Shown: one piece after another, positions 1-3,340 of the stretch
How the letters are laid out: every line of letters starts with the position of its first letter
Position numbering within the stretch: position 1 is the stretch's first letter
Assembly: GCA_035534895.1 (NCBI GenBank)
Contig: DATLRC010000020.1
Span: forward strand, 1 to 6,374
Reading direction: 5' to 3'
DNA length: 6,374 nucleotides
Source of the DNA: DATLRC01 sp035534895
GTDB taxonomy: Bacteria > Patescibacteriota > Saccharimonadia > Saccharimonadales > UBA4665
Position numbers and translations under genes: made by a program
Notes under the pieces: model-generated
Database searches by the model: none
What the model saw: the letters and a program-made list of their open reading frames with translations, nothing else
Told to the model about the DNA's origin: nothing

Positions 1-63
1 GTCACGGATCTTACTGACTATTTCTGCTTTGAATTCGGGGTCGTAACGAGTGCCCTTGGACAT
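1..63 (-). CDS. IS3-family-like transposase OrfA, N-terminal fragment (runs off the window)
   Basis: Only the first 21 codons are visible. They begin at ATG 61-63 and read MSKGTRYDPEFKAEIVSKIR then D. The RYDPEFKAEIV pattern (R-[YF]-x-PEFK-x-x-[AI]-V) is the familiar opening of the helix-turn-helix OrfA of IS3-type transposases, which binds the element ends and is joined to the DDE catalytic OrfB by frameshifting. A strong Shine-Dalgarno AAGGAG lies just upstream on the minus strand (about 72-77). Transcription runs out of the window. The remainder, including any OrfB and the far inverted repeat, cannot be seen, so a different HTH_Tnp_1 protein is possible. Confidence 0.55.
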   Translation of the reverse strand, partial: MSKGTRYDPEFKAEIVSKIRD

Positions 64-110
64 ATTGCCGCTCCTTTTTAAACCAATATATTAGTCCTTT
101 CTAGAATAGA

Positions 111-332
111 CTAGTTGTTGATTATATTGGGAGCCTGACAAATTGCTTTTTCCAGTTTGGTATATATTTCTTCTATTGCTTCTACTCTTTTGACGTTTAA
201 CGTCTGATATTTCATTAAATAGAGGGCGGCTTCTTTTTTAACGTTTTCTAGTTTTTTATTAAAGAAATAACCAAGCAATGCTCCTGTTGCAGCTATGGTT
301 AATACATTGATAACTTCAGTGATCCAACTCAT
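111..332 (-). CDS. Small membrane protein with coiled coil, probably C-terminally truncated
   Basis: 73 residues. Residues about 5-23 form one hydrophobic helix and residues about 26-66 a charged amphipathic helix likely to be a coiled coil (FNKKLENVKKEAAL, then KRVEAIEEIYTKLEKA). This arrangement, an N-terminal anchor followed by FxKKLE...LKYQTLNxKRVEAIEEIYxKL, resembles the start of a family of uncharacterised bacterial proteins that I recall as roughly 150-200 residues; here the protein stops right after the motif. The stop codon (111-113) is about 50 bases from the transposase start, so truncation by the insertion sequence is likely. It is the third gene of the minus-strand cluster, 16 bases after its neighbour, with no Shine-Dalgarno sequence, suggesting translational coupling. 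Function unknown. Confidence 0.7.
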   Translation of the reverse strand: MSWITEVINVLTIAATGALLGYFFNKKLENVKKEAALYLMKYQTLNVKRVEAIEEIYTKLEKAICQAPNIINN

Positions 333-348
333 CTATTTAGTATGCCAT

Positions 349-888
349 TTAACGTAATATAAAACCAACCACAAGACTCCATGCGACGAACATTAAAAGA
401 TAGATAAGATTATTGATTTTTTCAAGTACTTCAGTACGAGTTGCTTCGCTAAATTCATAAATCATTGCCAATTCATAATCACTAATATCATCGAGACCAG
501 CATAATCACTATACCTGTTTTCAAGACTTCCCTTCAACCAATCTCGAAATTCTGAACCTGCATAACTGTATGTATGAACTTTAGACGGATTACTATTAAA
601 ATCTTTAATGAACCTCTCGGCTTTTTCTCTGGGAGATTCAAGAAATTTTCTCATCTTAAAAAGATTAGACACAAAACCAAATAAAAAGACTAAAATTCCC
701 GCTGCGATTAATAAAAACGAAAGTTCCTGTACGAACGTATGACCAGTGGAATCGGGAATTGGAAAATAGTTCGGGCTGTCCATTCTATGACGATAAAATA
801 TTGCTCCAGCAATAGTACCCACGATAAATAGAATACCTAAACTTCTTGATAAGAGTCTTTGCTGTGATTCAGACAATCTATCGTACAT
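349..888 (-). CDS. Three-helix membrane protein of unknown function
   Basis: 179 residues with hydrophobic segments at about 17-32, 54-77 and 159-178. Between the second and third lies a soluble stretch of about 80 residues that is polar and rich in Tyr, Asp, Glu and Arg (residues 80-158), beginning with a basic KMRKFLESPREKAERF segment. By the positive-inside rule this middle part is probably cytoplasmic. No catalytic motif is recognisable. The ATG at 886-888 is only 7 bases after the stop of the upstream 216-residue gene and has no Shine-Dalgarno sequence, so it is likely translated by coupling in one operon. I do not recognise the family; within the cluster it is the obvious candidate for the integral membrane partner of the exported protein. 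Confidence 0.75.
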   Translation of the reverse strand: MYDRLSESQQRLLSRSLGILFIVGTIAGAIFYRHRMDSPNYFPIPDSTGHTFVQELSFLLIAAGILVFLFGFVSNLFKMRKFLESPREKAERFIKDFNSNPSKVHTYSYAGSEFRDWLKGSLENRYSDYAGLDDISDYELAMIYEFSEATRTEVLEKINNLIYLLMFVAWSLVVGFILR

Positions 889-895
889 ATTATAT

Positions 896-1546
896 TCACT
901 TAATTTTTGTTGCTGGCAAACTTAGAGTAATAATCTTTTCTTTGTTCCCGTTTTTTACAATCAGACTTAGTGGCCCATGATAGGTATTCGATATGTCTGT
1001 CGACAAACAATCTGTTTCGTTTTCGCCTTTTAGTATTTGATAGGAAGGAGGATTGCAAGACACGTAATTAGATCCTTGATCAGTATTTAAAGCCATGGTT
1101 AGTTTATAGTCACTAAAATTCATTGGGACATTACTAATGTTGGAATAAGTATAGTGAATAGTTAGCTGATTGGTATGAAGATAATTGTTTACAGCATTTT
1201 GATAGTCGTTGAGAGTGTTTTCGCAGTCGTAGTATGCGGTACCGTATGGATCCAAATAATTTTGAGTAGATCGTGGAGTCTTTAAGGAATCACAGTTTTC
1301 TGTGGGTATATTATCTGGTTTGGGGTATGGCTTAAGTGTTACGCTACTAACTTTTAAATTAAGGTTGCCAAATTTAAGAGTTTGACTTTGTGTGTAATTA
1401 TCAAGAGTTCCGAAAAGCACCGAACGGTTGCCGTCTTTATATGAATTGTAGTTAAGCCCAATTATAGCGACAAATATGATCATTAAGCCGAGTAATGACA
1501 GAGTAATAATTTTTATTAGCTTGTAAGATTTCTTTTTATCCGCCAT
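896..1546 (-). CDS. Exported membrane-anchored protein with four cysteines (DUF4352-like)
   Basis: 216 residues. A basic N-terminus (MADKKKSYKLIK) is followed by one hydrophobic helix at about 12-31, giving an uncleaved signal anchor with the rest outside the cell. The outer domain is rich in Asn, Tyr, Thr and Ser and opens with LKFGNLNLKVSSVTLKP, a beta-strand pattern like that of DUF4352/telokin-like extracellular domains. Cysteines are at 85, 108, 164 and 180, enough for two disulfides. The start is supported by AGGA (about 8 bases before ATG 1544-1546). It is the first gene of the three-gene minus cluster and follows a long structured leader. Its ligand and role are unknown; the DUF4352 comparison rests on pattern only. 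Confidence 0.75.
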   Translation of the reverse strand: MADKKKSYKLIKIITLSLLGLMIIFVAIIGLNYNSYKDGNRSVLFGTLDNYTQSQTLKFGNLNLKVSSVTLKPYPKPDNIPTENCDSLKTPRSTQNYLDPYGTAYYDCENTLNDYQNAVNNYLHTNQLTIHYTYSNISNVPMNFSDYKLTMALNTDQGSNYVSCNPPSYQILKGENETDCLSTDISNTYHGPLSLIVKNGNKEKIITLSLPATKIK

Positions 1547-1585
1547 AGTTTCCTCGCTTTATTTATTGGCTGGCGGAACTAAAAT

Positions 1586-1739
1586 AGCTCGCCAGAGAGT
1601 GAAGCTTGCGCTCCCATACTTTTTCAAGTATGACCATCGTAAAATAGAGCCCTCTGACGAGCTTTTCTTTTACGATGGATTTGTTGTATGGCCATGCCAC
1701 AATAGTGGTTTAGGTCACTAGTTGACTTGCAACTATGGC
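1586..1739 (-). ncRNA. Highly structured leader (candidate cis-regulatory RNA) upstream of the membrane cluster
   Basis: This gene-free stretch of about 300 bases (1547-1849) contains dense inverted repeats. Stem a: CCATCGTAAAA 1634-1644 with TTTTACGATGG 1668-1678, 11 bp. Stem b: 1586-1599 with 1650-1663, 14 bp on the minus strand with two G-U pairs, where the plus-strand transcript would have mismatches. Stem c: CATACTT 1615-1621 with AAGTATG 1626-1632. A small three-way unit: GCCAT 1691-1695 with ATGGC 1735-1739, enclosing CCAC/GTGG (1697-1708) and TAGTTG/CAACTA (1719-1735). Stems a and b interleave, so they form a pseudoknot or exclude each other. Minus orientation is favoured by the wobble pairs of b, a TATAAT just upstream and the downstream gene with a Shine-Dalgarno. 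A few minor hairpins fit the plus strand better, so strand is not settled. Confidence 0.5.
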
Positions 1740-1742
1740 ATT

Positions 1743-1748
1743 ATTATA
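1743..1748 (-). promoter_or_regulatory. Probable -10 box for the membrane cluster and its leader
   Basis: The minus strand reads TATAAT here, which would start transcription near 1736, at the edge of the structured leader. The best -35 candidate is TTAACA at 1769-1774, but the 20-base spacer is too long, so only the -10 is convincing. Confidence 0.35.
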
Positions 1749-1781
1749 GCGCAGTTTATGGCTCCTCTGTTAATTCTCTTT

Positions 1782-1796
1782 TAACAGGGGTATAAT
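1782..1796 (+). repeat. 15-base promoter-like direct repeat, copy 1
   Basis: TAACAGGGGTATAAT is identical to 2225-2239 and ends in a consensus -10 box. ATGTA follows both copies (1801 and 2242). In this copy the ATG runs directly into a TAG stop, so no gene starts here; it may instead drive the micro-gene at 1850. No convincing -35 is visible. Confidence 0.6.
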
Positions 1797-1834
1797 AAGG
1801 ATGTAGTTAATAGATCATTAACAACAAACTAATG

Positions 1835-1840
1835 TATAAT
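1835..1840 (+). promoter_or_regulatory. -10 box placing transcription start at the 53-residue gene start
   Basis: TATAAT lies 9 bases before ATG 1850, predicting a start site near 1847 and an almost leaderless message. The flanking GTATAATTGA also occurs at 2233-2242. No -35 consensus is seen. Confidence 0.4.
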
Positions 1841-1849
1841 TGAACTTAA

Positions 1850-2011
1850 ATGAAGCGACTAGTATCTTTAATCAGCACCAAAGGTAAAACCTCGGAGCAG
1901 GCTGCTCAAGAAGCGTTTCAGGCATTTCAAAAGTTTCAAAAGGTTCACAAGCAGTCTATAAAGCAGGCTCAGTCGGAAGCCAAGTTAATAACTAAAAGAC
2001 CTAAGATATAA
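1850..2011 (+). CDS. Micro-protein A of a tandem paralogous pair (53 residues)
   Basis: 53 residues from ATG 1850 to TAA 2009-2011. Basic and glutamine-rich, predicted largely helical: MKRLVSLISTKGKTSEQ at the start, then AAQEAFQAFQKFQKVHK. It is clearly related to the next micro-protein: over residues 4-21, 12 of 18 positions are identical, including KGKT-x-EQ-x-AQE. Conservation of the protein between two copies with diverged DNA supports real coding. There is no Shine-Dalgarno; a TATAAT 9 bases upstream suggests a leaderless message. KGKT resembles the end of a Walker A loop, but the rest of that motif is absent, so nucleotide binding is not supported. Function unknown; size and charge would fit a nucleic-acid-binding accessory protein. 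Confidence 0.65.
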   Translation: MKRLVSLISTKGKTSEQAAQEAFQAFQKFQKVHKQSIKQAQSEAKLITKRPKI

Positions 2012-2046
2012 TTTAAGCTTATAGAATGTTCCACGAGCAGGTATAA

Positions 2047-2193
2047 ATGAAATATCGCAACCTAGTAGCAATGATAGATCCCAAGGGCAAAACTCCAGAG
2101 CAGGTGGCTCAGGAGGGATGGGCAGCGGTCAAGAAGTACGAAAAAGCGGAAGTAAAAGCGAAAGCCAAGCTCAGGTCACAGAAAAAGGACTAG
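2047..2193 (+). CDS. Micro-protein B of a tandem paralogous pair (48 residues)
   Basis: 48 residues from ATG 2047 to TAG 2191-2193, 35 bases after micro-protein A. Sequence starts MKYRNLVAMIDPKGKTPEQ and continues VAQEGWAAVKKYEKAEV into a very basic lysine-rich tail (AKAKLRSQKKD). The shared block with its neighbour is LV-x-x-I-x-x-KGKT-x-EQ-x-AQE; the tails differ, glutamine-rich in A and lysine/alanine-rich in B. A weak GCAGG lies 5 bases before the ATG, and a TATAAT at 2007-2012, overlapping the stop of A, could give a separate transcript with a leader of about 28 bases. Unknown function; the pair looks like a duplication followed by divergence. Confidence 0.65.
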   Translation: MKYRNLVAMIDPKGKTPEQVAQEGWAAVKKYEKAEVKAKAKLRSQKKD

Positions 2194-2224
2194 TGGTTTG
2201 TAAGATATAGTGTGTTCATGCCTA

Positions 2225-2239
2225 TAACAGGGGTATAAT
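2225..2239 (+). repeat. 15-base promoter-like direct repeat, copy 2
   Basis: TAACAGGGGTATAAT, identical to 1782-1796. Its -10 box at 2234-2239 predicts transcription from about 2246, which falls between the two candidate ATG codons (2242 and 2248) of the helix-turn-helix gene and so favours 2248 as a leaderless start from this promoter. Confidence 0.6.
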
Positions 2240-2241
2240 TG

Positions 2242-2697
2242 ATGTATATGCAAACATCAATACAGCAAGTTAAACGTAAGCAGGGTCAGCAACTATTAAC
2301 TCATGAGAAAATGAGCCTTACTGAGCGTATTGTTGAAGCTATGGAGCAAGGTACACTATCAATACATGGATTAGCTATCAAACTGGGAGTAAATACAACT
2401 ACCATTAAGCGCTATAAGCCATATGCTGATCGCATATACAATAACGTAAAGCTCGATAGAGCGTTTATTAGAAATCTACAGATAAACCGTACCATGAGAC
2501 TAATAGAAAGGCTAACAATCGAACTAGATAGCTGTAAGACCATTAGAGAAAAGACATTATTGTACAATCAGCTATCTAAATACTATCAGCACATAGCGTT
2601 GATCACAGGTATTGTCAGCGATAGTCACCACACAAACATTAATCAGAAACAATTAGTTATCATACGCCCAGCATTAGATAAAAATGAAGCGGTATAA
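2242..2697 (+). CDS. Helix-turn-helix protein, possibly terminase-small-subunit-like
   Basis: 151 residues from ATG 2242 (149 from ATG 2248; a TTG at 2239 is also in frame but unlikely). After a polar N-terminal tail, residues about 25-63 (SLTERIVEAMEQGTLSIHGL then AIKLGVNTTTIKRYKPYADR) form a helix-turn-helix with the recognition helix around NTTTIKRYKPY. A long helical region follows (70-122), then a short beta-like tail (QKQLVIIRPALD). A DNA-binding domain, a helical middle and a short hydrophobic strand tail resemble phage terminase small subunits, which recognise the packaging site, but the match is by architecture only; a resolvase-type or transposase-type regulator is an alternative. 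No Shine-Dalgarno is present, and the TATAAT just before the start suggests leaderless translation. It is 48 bases beyond micro-protein B, on the same strand. Confidence 0.75.
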   Translation: MYMQTSIQQVKRKQGQQLLTHEKMSLTERIVEAMEQGTLSIHGLAIKLGVNTTTIKRYKPYADRIYNNVKLDRAFIRNLQINRTMRLIERLTIELDSCKTIREKTLLYNQLSKYYQHIALITGIVSDSHHTNINQKQLVIIRPALDKNEAV

Positions 2698-2851
2698 CCC
2701 CTTTTCAATGGATCGTTCCATTAAGAATTAGCGTAGGTTAGCGCCAGTGAAAATTTTTTCGTGCTACAGCGTGACACACACAAGGTAAAATACTCAATAA
2801 TCACCACTAACACTTTAACGAGCTGTTATAGGTTGCGAAACACGCACATTT

Positions 2852-2881
2852 TTGAAATTTTAGCTAAAACTGATGTATAGT
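2852..2881 (+). promoter_or_regulatory. Sigma70-type promoter with a palindrome in its spacer
   Basis: TTGAAA (2852-2857), an 18-base spacer and TATAGT (2876-2881) make one of the best promoters in the window, predicting transcription from about 2888. The spacer contains the perfect 12-base palindrome TTTTAGCTAAAA (2858-2869), well placed for a repressor that would block RNA polymerase. It drives the leader RNA, the 56-residue gene and probably the recombinase. The preceding stretch 2698-2851 holds only a small hairpin (AATGGA/TCCATT, 2707-2722) and no gene. Confidence 0.6.
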
Positions 2882-2887
2882 AGGTAT

Positions 2888-3060
2888 ATTAACAATTAAA
2901 CAGAAAACACCTTAACTTATCAGGGAACTTGACCGCCAGGAAGGCGTAAAAATCTAGATAGAGAAGTGAAGGCGCAAGAGTGGTCACAACCCACGCTAAA
3001 AAGTGTTGCTTGCGGGTGAATACGATTGACTAAATAGTCAGTGGTTTCGTCCGCTTTTTT
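2888..3060 (+). ncRNA. Structured leader RNA or small RNA ending in an intrinsic terminator
   Basis: The stretch between the promoter and the terminator has no convincing ORF but folds well: CGCC/GGCG hairpin (2934-2946), CGCAAG 2973-2978 with CTTGCG 3009-3014 enclosing a GTGG/CCAC hairpin (2980-2994), then the terminator. The strand of the CGCAAG stem at 3009-3014 overlaps the foot of the terminator stem (3012-3015), so the two are mutually exclusive, the classic layout of an attenuator or riboswitch. I do not recognise a known riboswitch core. It could be a cis leader controlling the downstream genes or a free small RNA of about 170 bases when termination occurs. Confidence 0.5.
3012..3060 (+). 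terminator. Intrinsic terminator of the leader RNA
   Basis: GCGGGTGAA (3012-3020) pairs with TTCGTCCGC (3046-3054) in 9 bp with two G-U pairs, an apical TGACTA/TAGTCA hairpin sits inside (3027-3040), and six T follow (3055-3060). The geometry is that of a rho-independent terminator placed between the promoter and the 56-residue gene, so downstream expression needs read-through. Confidence 0.7.
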
Positions 3061-3067
3061 ATTTGGT

Positions 3068-3093
3068 CAGTCTGTAGGAGCTACAGATGACTG
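3068..3093 (+). promoter_or_regulatory. Hairpin sequestering the ribosome binding site of the 56-residue gene
   Basis: TCTGTAG (3071-3077), loop GAG, CTACAGA (3081-3087) is a perfect 7-bp stem that contains the Shine-Dalgarno TAGGAG (3075-3080) and reaches the A of the ATG at 3087. CAG 3068-3070 and CTG 3091-3093 can extend it past a bulge. When folded, the ribosome binding site would be masked. Confidence 0.55.
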
Positions 3094-3257
3094 AACAAAC
3101 GCATCAAATCCATAATCCATCTCTCTCAATAAAGCAACGTCGTAAAAAAGATGCACTTGCCCTCGCTGAACTTATATACGATATGTATAAAGAAGAGCAA
3201 GCTAGTGGTAAAATAATAAACGGACAAAACAATGCACAACACATTTCTGCTAATTAA
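3087..3257 (+). CDS. 56-residue basic protein upstream of the recombinase
   Basis: ATG 3087 to TAA 3255-3257, with Shine-Dalgarno TAGGAG six bases upstream, which is the best ribosome-site evidence among the small genes. Residues 1-14 are polar, 15-22 are very basic (IKQRRKKD), 23-40 form an amphipathic helix (ALALAELIYDMYKEEQAS), and the tail is asparagine-rich and probably disordered. I do not recognise the family. Its position directly before a serine recombinase, under a leader with a terminator and a masked ribosome site, would suit a recombination directionality factor or a regulator of integration, but such factors have no common sequence and this is inference only. Confidence 0.6.
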   Translation: MTEQTHQIHNPSLSIKQRRKKDALALAELIYDMYKEEQASGKIINGQNNAQHISAN

Positions 3258-3268
3258 TTTATTAATAC

Positions 3269-3321
3269 CAGCGGGAGCTTCTTTAGGCCGTGCATTGGCC
3301 TTGTCCGAGGAGCTCCCGCTG
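3269..3321 (+). repeat. 11-bp inverted repeat directly before the recombinase gene
   Basis: CAGCGGGAGCT (3269-3279) and AGCTCCCGCTG (3311-3321) are perfect inverted repeats, GC-rich in an AT-rich context. The 31-base interval holds a second stem, AGGCC 3285-3289 with GGCCT 3297-3301. No T-run follows, so it is not a typical terminator. It lies between the stop of the 56-residue gene and the Shine-Dalgarno AAGGAG (3330-3335), and may act as an mRNA processing or stability element, a translation control, or a protein-binding dyad. Confidence 0.6.
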
Positions 3322-3340
3322 ATATTTGTAAGGAGTTATA

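Noticed and set aside
1723..1750. Plus-strand promoter TTGACT with 17-base spacer and TATAGC
   Set aside because: The -10 lacks the conserved final T and the same bases form stems of the leader; the minus-strand TATAAT is a better reading.
1801..1806. ATG following the first promoter repeat
   Set aside because: The next codon is TAG, so no protein starts here.
2707..2722. AATGGA/TCCATT hairpin after the helix-turn-helix gene as a terminator
   Set aside because: It is AT-rich, only 6 bp, and no T-run follows on either strand.
2728..2745. Two TTAGCG repeats as iterons of a replication origin
   Set aside because: Only two short copies, no replication initiator gene adjacent and no AT-rich unwinding pattern that stands out.
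2922..2950. TTG-started six-residue frame after AGGGA in the leader RNA
   Set aside because: Too short, ribosome-site spacing of about two bases is too small, and the start is non-ATG.
2966..3019. GTG-started 17-residue frame inside the leader RNA, a possible leader peptide
   Set aside because: No Shine-Dalgarno sequence and no run of regulatory codons; it can be explained by chance, though it does end inside the terminator stem.
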